DNA of 28,794 bases, from assembly GCA_964517665.1 (NCBI GenBank), contig CAZFCY010000053.1, positions 1 through 28,794 of the forward strand. The letters run 5' to 3'. A program made the position numbers and the translations under genes. Each line of letters begins with the position of its first letter. Positions within the stretch are counted from its first letter, which is position 1. This DNA comes from Congregicoccus sp964517665 (GTDB lineage Bacteria; Verrucomicrobiota; Verrucomicrobiia; Opitutales; Opitutaceae). This document shows positions 7,785 to 15,382 of this stretch, piece after piece. The notes under the pieces are model-generated. The model did no database searches, was not told where the DNA came from, and saw only the letters and a program-made list of their open reading frames with translations.

Positions 7785-8858
7785 TCAAAGCACAACCGTC
7801 ATCTCGCCGTTCTCGATCATGGTGAGGAGCGCGCAGGGGGCGGGGGCGAGCGGGAGGTCGATGCGGCCGCGGCGGCGCGCGGATTCGGCCGTGGCGAAGA
7901 GGACCTCGGTCGCGCGGATGGCGTTGTCGCTCGCGAGCTGCGGCGTGGTTCCGGCGTCGTGGCAGGCGAGCACGTCGGCGATGGCGCGATAAATGCCGAG
8001 GTCGTCGTGGATCGATTCGCCCGTGTCGATCCACTGCCAGGCGCCGTCTCCGAAGCGGCGCGCGCGCAACCACGGCTCGGACAGCAGCACTTCGATCACG
8101 CCGTCGTCGCCGTGCAGTTTGATGAGGTAGCCGAACTCTTCGTGCTGCGCGCCGAAGCGATAGGTCGCGCGCACGCCGTTGCTGAAACGAAACTCGCTGA
8201 AGCCCTGGCCGGTTTGCACCGCGCCGAAGACACGCTTGGCCGCGCGCATGTCGATCTGTCCCAGCACCCAGTCGGCGGGCGTGTCGTGGTTGAAGAAAAA
8301 CATCAGGTCGAGGACGTGCGTGCCCGTGTCGGAGAGGTTGTGCCACGCGGCCTCGATCTGGCGCAGTTTTCCGATCGCGCCGGCGTCGAGCATCTCGCGC
8401 GCCTTCATGATCGGGAGGTTGAACCGCCGCTGGTGATTGAAGGCGAGGAGGACGCCGTGCCGCCTGCAGGCCTCGTGCATCCGCACGGCGGCGTCCCAAT
8501 GGATGTCCATCGGCTTCTCGCAATAGATGATCCGCGGCCGGCGCGGCGCGATCGCGCAGACGACCTCCGCGTGCAGGTGCGGCCAGAGGCACACGCTCAC
8601 GATGTCGGGGTTCACGCGCTCCATCATCTCGCGATGGTCCGCGAAGATGGCGGCCTCGGGGTTGTGCTCCGCGACAAATGCCTCGGCGTTCGCGCGGTTG
8701 ATATCGACCACGGCCGCGAGCTGGCATCGGCCGGAGCGGGTGAACCCGGCCATGTGCCGGTGCGCCATGCCGAAGCCGGTGGCGCCTTCGGTTTTCAGGG
8801 GGCGTCCGCAGCCGATCACGGCGACGGAGAGGGTGGGTGACGAGGTCGGGGTTTCCAT
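7785..8858 (-). CDS. Gfo/Idh/MocA family oxidoreductase
   Basis: A 357-residue NAD(P)-dependent dehydrogenase. The N-terminal Rossmann fold shows VAVIGCGRP (residues 12-20), the acidic strand end AAVVDINRANAEAF, and the family hallmark YCEKPMDIH with Glu114-Lys115-Pro116; Lys115 is the usual catalytic lysine. The C-terminal half is the alpha/beta domain with SDTGTHVLDLMFFF (Asp177, His181, Asp184), the substrate-binding helix of the family. No signal peptide is present, so it acts in the cytoplasm. It is the first gene of a probable two-gene unit with the TIM-barrel isomerase. The pair likely handles an oxidised sugar or cyclitol; the exact substrate is unknown. Confidence 0.92.
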   Translation of the reverse strand: METPTSSPTLSVAVIGCGRPLKTEGATGFGMAHRHMAGFTRSGRCQLAAVVDINRANAEAFVAEHNPEAAIFADHREMMERVNPDIVSVCLWPHLHAEVVCAIAPRRPRIIYCEKPMDIHWDAAVRMHEACRRHGVLLAFNHQRRFNLPIMKAREMLDAGAIGKLRQIEAAWHNLSDTGTHVLDLMFFFNHDTPADWVLGQIDMRAAKRVFGAVQTGQGFSEFRFSNGVRATYRFGAQHEEFGYLIKLHGDDGVIEVLLSEPWLRARRFGDGAWQWIDTGESIHDDLGIYRAIADVLACHDAGTTPQLASDNAIRATEVLFATAESARRRGRIDLPLAPAPCALLTMIENGEMTVVL

Positions 8859-8871
8859 GCTTGAAGGGCGG

Positions 8872-8894
8872 GTTTCGTCTGGATCGATCGAAAC
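8872..8894. promoter_or_regulatory. Candidate operator upstream of the oxidoreductase gene
   Basis: GTTTCG (8872-8877) and CGAAAC (8889-8894) form an inverted repeat with an 11-nt spacer, 14-36 nt upstream of the ATG at 8858 on the minus strand. Position and symmetry suit a repressor site, but the half-sites are short. Confidence 0.3.
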
Positions 8895-9061
8895 GCGGGC
8901 GACTGCGTAACGGGATTTCCAGCGGCGATCAATCGCGAGCGTGGGAAAACTGCGGCGCGTGCTCTCCCGGGCGCATTTCCCGAAGCATGTTTCGTCAGTC
9001 TTGGAAAGTAGAAGCCGCGATTCGTTCGCGTTTTGCTGCGGCTCGATCGCGGCGTATGATG

Positions 9062-9313
9062 CCCCGGGGTGTGTCCCAGGGCTGATTCATTCTGTCTTTG
9101 AGGCCCAAGGGGCCGTCATCCCTCAGCCCAGCCCAACGGGCTGGGAAACAAAGAACAGGATCCTGCGCCCTGAAGGGGCGCGATATTCTCTATCGCGGAC
9201 TTTCAGCCCGCAGAGCTTCGGGCATGCATACCCAGCCCGTTGGGCTGGGCTGAGGGATGGTGGCCCTTCGGGCCGGTTCCAGAACGAATCAGCCTCGGGG
9301 GCGTGCCCCCGAA
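9062..9313. repeat. Long nested hairpin, interspersed-repeat type
   Basis: The core is a perfect 29-bp inverted repeat (9117-9145 with 9231-9259). It contains in each arm the smaller palindrome CAGCCCAACGGGCTG or its complement form. Outside it a 15-bp pair with one mismatch (9080-9094 with 9280-9294; arm GGCTGATTCATTCTG), and beyond that GGGG...CCCC-rich ends, continue the symmetry. The 85-nt centre contains CCCTGAAGGGGCGCGATA and CTTTCAGCCCG words. I recall such words from GC-rich dispersed repeats of Verrucomicrobiota and Planctomycetota (from memory, not searched). No ORF or transposase is inside. Confidence 0.8.
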
Positions 9314-9420
9314 AGCCTCACTTTGAGGTTGTCAGCGCGGATTGATTTAACGATAAACCCACCGCCCCGTCAACGTATTCATTTTTCCCTTACACGGACG
9401 TTCCCGCGTCCGGCTCCGAC

Positions 9421-11745
9421 ATGAAATTCACCGATGGCAACTGGATGGTTCAACCCGGCGTGAAGGCCTTTCACCCCGTGGAGGCCTTCGACGTGGAGGC
9501 GGACGATCGCTCGCTCACCGTGCGCGCGCCGACGCGGCCCATCCGGCATCGCGGCGACACGCTGGAGGGGCCGCTGTTGACCATCCGCTTCAGCTCGCCG
9601 CTCGCGAATGTGATCCGCGTTTCCATCGAGCATTTCACCGGCGGGCTCGATCGCGGCCCGGTCCCGGCGATCGAGGAGAACCGGCCCGCGGCGCGCATCC
9701 AGCGCGACGGGAAGGAGGCGGTGTTTCGCAGCGGCGACCTTGTGGCGCGAGTGAAGCGCGCGGACGGCTGGCAGGTCTCGTTCGAGGCGGGCGGGCGCGT
9801 GCTCACGCGCAGCGGCGCTCGCGGCATGGGCTATATTCAGCACGCGACGCTCGGGAGTTTCGTGCACGAGCAGTTGTCGCTCGGCGTGGGCGAGTGCGTC
9901 TATGGCCTGGGCGAGCGGTTCACCGCCTTCGTGAAGAACGGTCAGGTGGTGGAGACGTGGAACAAGGACGGCGGCACCGGAAGCGACCAGGCCTACAAGG
10001 CCGTGCCGTTTTATCTCACCAACCGCGGCTACGGCGTGCTCGTCGTCGACACCGGGCCGGTCTCCTTCGAGGTGGCGTCGGAAAAGGTCTCGCGCGTGCA
10101 GTTCAGCGTGCCGGGCGAACGGCTGGAATATTTTTTGATATACGGGCCGACGCCGAAGGAAATCCTGCGTTCGCTCACGGCCTTGACCGGTCGCCCGGCG
10201 CTGCCGCCGGCGTGGTCGTTCGGGCTCTGGTTGACGACGTCGTTCACGACCAACTACGACGAGCCGACAGTCACGAGTTTCATCGATGGCATGGCGGAGC
10301 GCGACCTGCCGCTGCACGTGTTTCATTTCGACTGCTTCTGGATGCGCGCCTTCGAGTGGTGCAATTTCCAGTTCGATCCGAAGTGTTTTCCGGACCCGAA
10401 GGGAATGATCGACCGGCTGCACCGGCGCGGCCTGCGCGTCTGCCTCTGGATCAATCCCTATATCGCGCAACAATCGCCTCTCTTCGAGGAGGGCCGCAAG
10501 GGCGGCTTCTTTTTGCGCCGGCCTGACGGCGCGGTCTGGCAGAGCGACCAGTGGCAGCCCGGCATGGCGATCGTGGACTTCACCAACCCCGCTGCGTGCG
10601 AGTGGTTCAAGGCGCGCCTGCGGCGGCTGCTCGAGGCCGGTGTGGACAGCTTCAAGACCGATTTCGGCGAGCGCATCCCGACCGATGTGGTTTATCACGA
10701 CGGCTCCGATCCGGAGCGGATGCACAACCACTACTCGGTTTTATATAACGAATGCGTCTTTCGCCTCCTCGAGGAAACGCGCGGGCGCGGCGAGGCCGTG
10801 GTGTTCGCGCGGTCCGCCGCGACCGGCGGCCAGAAATTTCCCGTGCACTGGGGCGGCGATTGCGACTCCACCTTCGAGTCGATGGCGGAGAGCCTTCGCG
10901 GCGGCCTCTCCCTCGGCCTCTGCGGCTACGGGTTCTGGAGCCATGATATAGGCGGTTTCGAGGGGAACCCGCCGCCCGCGCTATATAAACGCTGGGTCGC
11001 GTTTGGCATGCTCTCCTCGCACAGCCGGCTGCACGGGAGTTCGTCGTACCGCGTGCCGTGGCATTTCGACGACGAGGCGTGCGACGTCCTGCGCTTCTTC
11101 ACGAAGCTGAAGTGCCGGCTCATGCCCCATCTTTTCGGCGTCGCCGCGCAGGCGCACCGGGAGGGCATCCCGATGATGCGCGCCATGATCCTCGAGTTTC
11201 CCGATGATCCCGCGTGCGACACGCTCGAGCGGCAATACATGCTCGGCGAGTCGCTGCTCGTCGCGCCCGTCCTGTCGGATTCGGGCTGGGTGGACTATTA
11301 CCTTCCGGCGGGCGTTTGGACGCGCCTGCTTTCGGGGGAACGCGTCGAAGGCGGCCGGTGGATGCGCGCGCGGCATGATTTTTTCAGCCTTCCGGTTTAT
11401 GTGCGTGAGAACTCGATCCTCGCCTGCGGCGCGCGCGACGACCGGCCGGATTATCCCTATCTCGAGGATGTCACGTTTCGCGTTTACGAACTGACGGATG
11501 GCGCGGTCCGAAGGTGCGTTATATTCAATCTTCAAGGACACGTGGCCGGCAGCGTCGAGGTCAGCCGGTCCGGCGACGTTTACGAAATCTCGGCCGATTT
11601 CACGAGCGAGGTGGCGTGGAAGGCGCAACTGATGAACATCCCCCGGGCGGACCGCGTCGAGGGCGGGACGATCGAAACCGATCCGGGCGGGGTGATCGTG
11701 TCCGCCGGGGCCGCGTCCCGGCGCCTGCGCGTCGTGACCGCGTAG
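9421..11745 (+). CDS. yicI: GH31 alpha-xylosidase
   Basis: A 774-residue protein closely following the YicI/XylS layout: an N-terminal beta-sandwich with the loop CVYGLGERFTAFVKNGQ, the catalytic barrel starting near residue 260 (PPAWSFGLWLTTSF), and C-terminal beta domains. The nucleophile lies in FKTDFGERIP (Asp414) and the acid/base in HWGGDCDSTF (Asp480), as in E. coli YicI. The segments PTDVVYHDGSDPERMHNHY and GFWSHDIGGFEG are also YicI-like and favour alpha-xylosidase over alpha-glucosidase. It would release alpha-xylose from xyloglucan-type oligosaccharides such as isoprimeverose. There is no signal peptide, so it acts in the cytoplasm. The length is standard. It appears monocistronic and converges on the STAS-like gene, with about 56 nt between the stops. 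Confidence 0.95.
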   Translation: MKFTDGNWMVQPGVKAFHPVEAFDVEADDRSLTVRAPTRPIRHRGDTLEGPLLTIRFSSPLANVIRVSIEHFTGGLDRGPVPAIEENRPAARIQRDGKEAVFRSGDLVARVKRADGWQVSFEAGGRVLTRSGARGMGYIQHATLGSFVHEQLSLGVGECVYGLGERFTAFVKNGQVVETWNKDGGTGSDQAYKAVPFYLTNRGYGVLVVDTGPVSFEVASEKVSRVQFSVPGERLEYFLIYGPTPKEILRSLTALTGRPALPPAWSFGLWLTTSFTTNYDEPTVTSFIDGMAERDLPLHVFHFDCFWMRAFEWCNFQFDPKCFPDPKGMIDRLHRRGLRVCLWINPYIAQQSPLFEEGRKGGFFLRRPDGAVWQSDQWQPGMAIVDFTNPAACEWFKARLRRLLEAGVDSFKTDFGERIPTDVVYHDGSDPERMHNHYSVLYNECVFRLLEETRGRGEAVVFARSAATGGQKFPVHWGGDCDSTFESMAESLRGGLSLGLCGYGFWSHDIGGFEGNPPPALYKRWVAFGMLSSHSRLHGSSSYRVPWHFDDEACDVLRFFTKLKCRLMPHLFGVAAQAHREGIPMMRAMILEFPDDPACDTLERQYMLGESLLVAPVLSDSGWVDYYLPAGVWTRLLSGERVEGGRWMRARHDFFSLPVYVRENSILACGARDDRPDYPYLEDVTFRVYELTDGAVRRCVIFNLQGHVAGSVEVSRSGDVYEISADFTSEVAWKAQLMNIPRADRVEGGTIETDPGGVIVSAGAASRRLRVVTA

Positions 11746-11801
11746 GCGCGAAGAAAAAGGACGAGGCGCGCCCAACCGGACCGGCTCCGCCCTTCGCTTC
11801 G

Positions 11802-12191
11802 TCACTCGGGCCACTTGTGGCCGAGGGCGATGAATCGCTCCGCGTCCTCCACGCTTCGAAACACGCGGACGTTGACCTCGTGATTGGCCGCGACGTTTTC
11901 CGCGAAGCGCACCACACCCTCGTCGTGGCCGGGCGTGGTCTTCACGTAGCAGACGAGATCGACCCGGTTGCGCGCCGCGTCGGCCGCGTCGCCGATGACC
12001 TCGAAGAGAACGCTGAGTTCGAGGTCGGGCCCGGTGAGCCCATCCTCGAGCAACGCCACGCGCTGGCCGGTCTCGCGGCAGATCGCGAGGCATTCGGCGA
12101 ACAAGGCGGAGAGCGTCTCGGGCGTGTTTCTTCCCGTCACCAGAAAATGGATATGGTTTTCCTTGATGGTCGTTTGGAGGGAGTAGGCCAT
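11802..12191 (-). CDS. STAS/SpoIIAA-like small protein
   Basis: A 129-residue soluble protein from the ATG at 12191; an in-frame upstream extension to 12239 looks non-coding. It begins MAYSLQTTIKENHIHFLVTG, continues with a helix ETLSALFAECLAICRETGQ, the strand VALLEDGL, then VDLVCYVKTTPGHDEGVVRFAENVAANHEVNVRVFRSVEDAERFI. This is the order of the STAS-like/SEC14 single-domain proteins: strand, helix, strand, then a variable loop and a final helix. Their biochemical role is mostly unknown, and some act in anti-sigma switch systems, though no partner kinase is adjacent here. It is on the opposite strand to both neighbours. Confidence 0.7.
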   Translation of the reverse strand: MAYSLQTTIKENHIHFLVTGRNTPETLSALFAECLAICRETGQRVALLEDGLTGPDLELSVLFEVIGDAADAARNRVDLVCYVKTTPGHDEGVVRFAENVAANHEVNVRVFRSVEDAERFIALGHKWPE

Positions 12192-12657
12192 GGGTCGGGG
12201 GGATTGGACGGAAGCTAGTGCATTGCGAACGACGCGCAAGCCGGCGGCGGCCGGACGCGGAGCGCGGCCCGAGTCCGACGAAGATCAGCGGCTTGCGAAA
12301 ACGGTGAAACTTCCGGCGCGGCGCGCGTTTATTGCATGCGCCGGGAGTTGCTCCCTTTCATCGTCAAACAACAACGAGCCGGGCGTCGAAGGGCGCCCGG
12401 CCTTCAATTTTTCGAACCGGCGCCGGCGCGCCGTATCGATAAACCGGATACAACGCGGGCGCATAGGGAAGCGTTGGAGGCGGACGCGCGGGCTCCGCCG
12501 CGGGTGGTCTTCCCCGGCCTTTGGAGCGCGACGACAAGTCGACGCGCTCCAAAGAGCCGCGATTCCCGTGAAAAAATCAGCCCTGCCCGGTTTCCCCGCG
12601 CGCCAAGTTGGCGGTTGCGCGGAATCCGGCCGCGGGCAACGATGCGCGGCTGCGGCG
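12192..12657. other. Divergent intergenic region with hairpins
   Basis: No gene supported. A hairpin with arms GCCGGGCG and CGCCCGGC lies around 12380-12403, followed by a short T-rich run, but no plus-strand gene ends nearby. A repeat hairpin of the TTTGGAG family is at 12519-12554. Promoters for the STAS-like and TPR genes must be here but are not obvious. Confidence 0.5.
12519..12554. repeat. TTTGGAG-family hairpin repeat, short copy
   Basis: The perfect arms CTTTGGAGCGCG (12519-12530) and CGCGCTCCAAAG (12543-12554) enclose a second small stem, CGAC/GTCG. The outer end TTTGGAG is shared with the larger element at 18592-18689, so the two appear to belong to one dispersed family. Confidence 0.65.
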
Positions 12658-13134
12658 ATGAATCTACGTTGGCGACTCTCTCACATCCGCGGGTACCTGG
12701 CGCTCGGGATGATCCGTCACGCGGAGAACGAGTTGAAAAGTGTGCGCGCCGAGCATGCCGATCGCACGGAGGTGATGGCGCTGCAGTTGGCGATTTTTCA
12801 GGAGAAGAAAAACTGGCGGTCCCTGCGCCGGATCGCGGCGGAGCTGGTGGATCGTGAGCCCGAGCGCCCGGACTGGTGGGTGACCTTCGCCTATGCCACC
12901 CGTCGCGCGGTGTCGATCGAGGCCGCGCGCCAGATCCTGCTCGAGGCGGAGAAACACCATCCGGACGAGGGGGTGATCCAGTTCAATCTCGGTTGTTATG
13001 CCTGTCAGCTCGGCGACCTGGAGGAAGCGCGGGCACGCGTGGGCCGCGCGGTGGAGATCGACCCGGGTTTCAACGAGGCGCGCGCGCAGGATCCCGATCT
13101 GGAGCCGCTTCGCGCTTCCGAAGCCGGCTCCTGA
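12658..13134 (+). CDS. TPR-repeat protein
   Basis: A 158-residue helical protein from the ATG at 12658. The frame is open upstream, but that part is Arg-rich, unstructured and overlaps a repeat element, so it is not included. It begins MNLRWRLSHIRGYLALGMIRHAENELKSV and contains about three TPR-type hairpins; the last is clear: VIQFNLGCYACQLGDLEEARARVGRAVEIDPGF. There is no signal peptide or membrane segment, so a cytoplasmic protein-interaction role is likely; partners are unknown. The end carries a short acidic tail. It precedes the LacI-family gene by about 220 nt. Confidence 0.8.
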   Translation: MNLRWRLSHIRGYLALGMIRHAENELKSVRAEHADRTEVMALQLAIFQEKKNWRSLRRIAAELVDREPERPDWWVTFAYATRRAVSIEAARQILLEAEKHHPDEGVIQFNLGCYACQLGDLEEARARVGRAVEIDPGFNEARAQDPDLEPLRASEAGS

Positions 13135-13294
13135 GGCGCGCATGAGAAAAGGGGCGCGGGCGCTCCCCTGCACACGAGGTGGAGCCGGCTCTCCGCGCCG
13201 GTTGTTGGGCGGGCGTCAAACGAGCGCTCTCGGAGATCGCGCTCCTTCGTCCGCGACAGGGGCGCTAAGGCCGCCGGGCCGGGTCGCCAAAAAC

Positions 13295-13308
13295 GTGCAT
13301 TAATGTGC
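13295..13308. promoter_or_regulatory. Probable LacI-family operator (autoregulatory site)
   Basis: GTGCATTAATGTGC lies 44 nt upstream of the lacI-family GTG start. It has a CATTAATG palindromic core, and GTGCATT recurs 10 nt later as a direct repeat. The same 14-bp word, with one substitution and in the other orientation, is found upstream of TonB receptor 1 (15231-15244). Confidence 0.55.
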
Positions 13309-13351
13309 ATTTGCGTTTACACACGCGGGTCGAGCGCGCTTCCTGAGGATC

Positions 13352-14413
13352 GTGCCGAAGATCAACCAGCAGCTCATCGCCGATCAGTTGAAGATTTCGC
13401 GCACGACGGTCTCGCGCTCCTTTTCGAATCACCCCGCGATCAACCCGGAGACGCGCGCGCAGGTGCTGAGTCTGGCGGCCAGGCTGGGCTATCGATACAA
13501 CGTGCCGCGCACCGAGGCGCACCGGCGGTCGCGCAAGCCGTCCACGATCGGCGTGTTGATCGGCTCGCCGACAAACAGCCATGCCGTCGCGGAGACGTTT
13601 CGCTACATGCTCAAGGGCGTGAGCGAGAAGGCGGCGGCGCTCGACATCCAGCTCGACGTCAGTTTCCACAACCCGGCCACGTTCGATCCCGACACGCGGC
13701 TGCCGGGCGGCATTCGCAACGCGGCCTGGCGGGGCGCGATCCTGATCTATCCGTTCCACGCCGAGGCGGTCGCCGCGCTCACCCGCAGCATCTCGGCCGT
13801 GTCGATCGTGGAGGATTATGCCGAGGCGGGCGTCGATTGCATCGATACCGACCAGATCGACGGCATCGTGCGCGTGGTCACTCACCTCCATCGCCTCGGC
13901 CACAGGCGGATCGCGTTTCTTTCCTGGCCCTACACGGTCGAGACGCCGTGGGTGCAGCGCCGCTTCGGCGCCTATGTCGAGGCGCTCTACGGCCTCGGAC
14001 TCGATTTCAATCCAGACTGGGTGATCAACGTCCGCCGCGGCGAGGCCACGCCCGCCTCCGAGCTTGGGCGATGGACGGACGGCGTCGTGCGCAAGGAGAA
14101 GGTGACCGCGGTCGTCTGCGCCGCCGATCACCAGGCATATTCGCTGCTGTCGTCGTTGCGCGAGGTGGGCGTGAAAGTCCCCGAGGAATGTTCCGTCACG
14201 GGGTTCGATGGCATCGAGCCTCCGCCGCATCTCCCGGCCGTCACCTCGCTGAAGGTCGCCTACGAGGACATGGGCGCCGCCGCCGTGACGCGGCTGCTCG
14301 ACCGGATGCTGCACCCGTCCGCGCCGCGCCGGCACATCCTGATCGGCGCCCGATTGATGGAGGGCGCAACCACGCGGCCGGCGCCGGGCGTGGTGGCGGA
14401 TCGAGCGCGGTAG
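13352..14413 (+). CDS. LacI-family transcriptional regulator
   Basis: A 353-residue repressor with a GTG start preceded by GAGGAT at a suitable distance. Residues 1-50 form the LacI helix-turn-helix and hinge (QQLIADQLKISRTTVSRSFSNHPAINPETR, with TTVSR in the recognition helix). Residues about 66-340 form the periplasmic-binding-protein-like effector domain (STIGVLIGSP, IDTDQIDGIVRVVTHLHRLGHRRIAFLS, SVTGFDGIEPPPHLPAVTSLKV). Such proteins repress carbohydrate genes until a sugar binds. It probably represses its own gene and the TonB receptor at 15383, because both promoters carry the same word. The inducer cannot be read from the sequence. Confidence 0.92.
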   Translation: MPKINQQLIADQLKISRTTVSRSFSNHPAINPETRAQVLSLAARLGYRYNVPRTEAHRRSRKPSTIGVLIGSPTNSHAVAETFRYMLKGVSEKAAALDIQLDVSFHNPATFDPDTRLPGGIRNAAWRGAILIYPFHAEAVAALTRSISAVSIVEDYAEAGVDCIDTDQIDGIVRVVTHLHRLGHRRIAFLSWPYTVETPWVQRRFGAYVEALYGLGLDFNPDWVINVRRGEATPASELGRWTDGVVRKEKVTAVVCAADHQAYSLLSSLREVGVKVPEECSVTGFDGIEPPPHLPAVTSLKVAYEDMGAAAVTRLLDRMLHPSAPRRHILIGARLMEGATTRPAPGVVADRAR

Positions 14414-14475
14414 CCCGAATGGTCATATTGTCATTCACGCGCGGGCATCGCCTGTGCGGGCATTCATTATCGACC

Positions 14476-14498
14476 CGGCGCGCCGCGCCGTGGGTTTT
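14476..14498 (+). terminator. Candidate terminator of the LacI-family gene
   Basis: A GC stem CGGCGCG (14476-14482) / CGCGCCG (14484-14490) is followed by TGGGTTTT, about 60 nt after the stop codon. The U-run is short, so confidence is moderate. Confidence 0.4.
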
Positions 14499-14537
14499 GC
14501 CTGAGAGCCGGGCGGCTGTGGCAACGGACCATTCTTG

Positions 14538-15017
14538 TCACTGCGGATAAACCCGGAGGTTGGAAAAGTAGCCTTCCGTCCCCACATCGACCCACAGTCC
14601 GATTGCGCCTGATGAATCCGCGCCGTGTTTGAGATCGTTGACGACCAGCGCCGGATGTTCGCTGCCGTTTATATACATTTTCGCCTTGTCGTCCCGCGCC
14701 ACGATCTTGATCGCGATCCATTCGTTTAGCGTCATGTCCGCGCAAGCCTCGTGCCGTCCCGGCGATTCCTTCCTGAGCCGATCAAATTTGAAATCAGGAT
14801 AAGAGAAATACTGCGTGGCGCCGTTGCGTCTCGGCTGATCTTCCGCCCGCCCATTGGTGGGACGCGCATAGAAACTCTCGAATCGCGAGTGGTCTTCGTT
14901 GATCCGGAAGGCGATGCCGATGAATCCGCGAGCAAAGGCGGGCGCGTCTTTGAGTAATCGGCTCGTCTTCGAGAAACTCGCCACCGCGCAGATGCTCGAC
15001 GTCATCGTCCCCAGCAC
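14538..15017 (-). pseudogene. N-terminally truncated LamG-like / DUF1080-family gene
   Basis: The minus strand encodes a 159-residue open frame whose C-terminal 130 residues are a good concanavalin A-like (LamG/DUF1080, 3-keto-disaccharide hydrolase-like) module: GFIGIAFRINEDHSRFESFY, FYARPTNGRAEDQPRRN, DMTLNEWIAIKIVARDDKAK, LVVNDLKHGADSSGAIGLWV and the final EGYFSNLRVYP. Family members normally carry a signal peptide and 50-70 more N-terminal residues. Here the frame begins with unrelated-looking sequence (MLGTMTSSICAVASF) and no export signal, and the reading frame continues poorly upstream. It is therefore most likely a decayed gene that lost its 5' end; it may still be predicted as an ordinary 480-bp CDS. 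It converges on the lacI-family gene. Confidence 0.6.
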
Positions 15018-15212
15018 CGACGAACGCGAGCTGCTGCTGGCGCGAAGGCGTGATAGGCGCGCGTGGGAGCGAAGAGGTCGCAGGCCCCGGCGATGCCGCG
15101 GGCAATTTTGCCGTCCGCTTTCATGTGCTCATGTTGCTGATAACCAACGCGAAACTATGCCCTTCGCTCTGCCTCCCGCCGCCCTCAAGATGATTTCTTC
15201 GAGGATTTCCTG

Positions 15213-15241
15213 TTGACACAATTCTGTGCAGCACATTTATG
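15213..15241 (+). promoter_or_regulatory. Candidate promoter of TonB receptor 1
   Basis: A perfect -35 TTGACA (15213-15218) is followed after 17 nt by TTTATG (15236-15241) as a weak -10. The -10 and spacer overlap the operator word at 15231-15244, as expected for a repressible promoter. Confidence 0.45.
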
Positions 15242-15244
15242 CAC
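15231..15244. promoter_or_regulatory. Probable LacI-family operator before TonB receptor 1
   Basis: GCACATTTATGCAC is the reverse complement of GTGCATAAATGTGC, which differs from the site in front of the lacI-family gene (13295-13308) at a single position. It overlaps the candidate -10 region. Confidence 0.55.
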
Positions 15245-15254
15245 ATATGTTCCT

Positions 15255-15309
15255 GGCGCTGATGGGGCATGCGCGTGGCGCAGACGCCGCCACATGCCTC
15301 ATCGGCGCC
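15255..15309 (+). promoter_or_regulatory. Strong leader hairpin upstream of TonB receptor 1
   Basis: A 16-bp stem (15255-15270 with 15294-15309; 14 Watson-Crick and 2 G-U pairs in RNA) is extended across a 4-nt bulge by GTGGCG/CGCCAC (15275-15280 with 15288-15293), with a 7-nt loop. It lies at the probable 5' end of the transcript, about 75 nt before the ATG. It may protect the mRNA or affect expression; it is not followed by a U-tract. Confidence 0.55.
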
Positions 15310-15382
15310 GAATGCCCCACCACCCGACCGGCGCGGATGACTTCGCCCCGATCGCGGCAAGTCACGTCCAACGCTTCACCCC

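Larger units (their letters stand above)
8859..9420. other. Divergent intergenic region between oxidoreductase and GH31 genes
   Basis: No gene seen. It carries the candidate operator near 8872, the 250-nt interspersed hairpin (9062-9313, listed separately) and, just before the GH31 start, AT-richer DNA (about 9340-9395) that probably holds its promoter. A short hairpin GGACG/CGTCC lies within 25 nt of the GH31 ATG. Confidence 0.6.
15018..15382. other. Intergenic leader region of TonB receptor 1
   Basis: It carries the decayed front of the LamG-like gene (15018 to about 15110) and the candidate promoter, operator and leader hairpin. No further gene is supported. No ribosome binding site is visible before the ATG at 15383. 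Confidence 0.5.

Noticed and set aside
9062..9313. Possible CRISPR or tandem repeat array because of repeated CAGCCC words.
   Set aside because: The words are arranged as inverted pairs of one hairpin, not as regularly spaced direct repeats.
12379..12418. Hairpin GCCGGGCG/CGCCCGGC followed by a T-rich stretch, looking like a terminator.
   Set aside because: No plus-strand gene ends upstream of it; it lies in a divergent intergenic region, so a terminator role is unsupported.
13148..13175. Hairpin-like GGGGCGC...GCTCCCC with a T-run on the minus strand.
   Set aside because: There is no minus-strand gene upstream to terminate, and the stem is only six pairs with a bulge.
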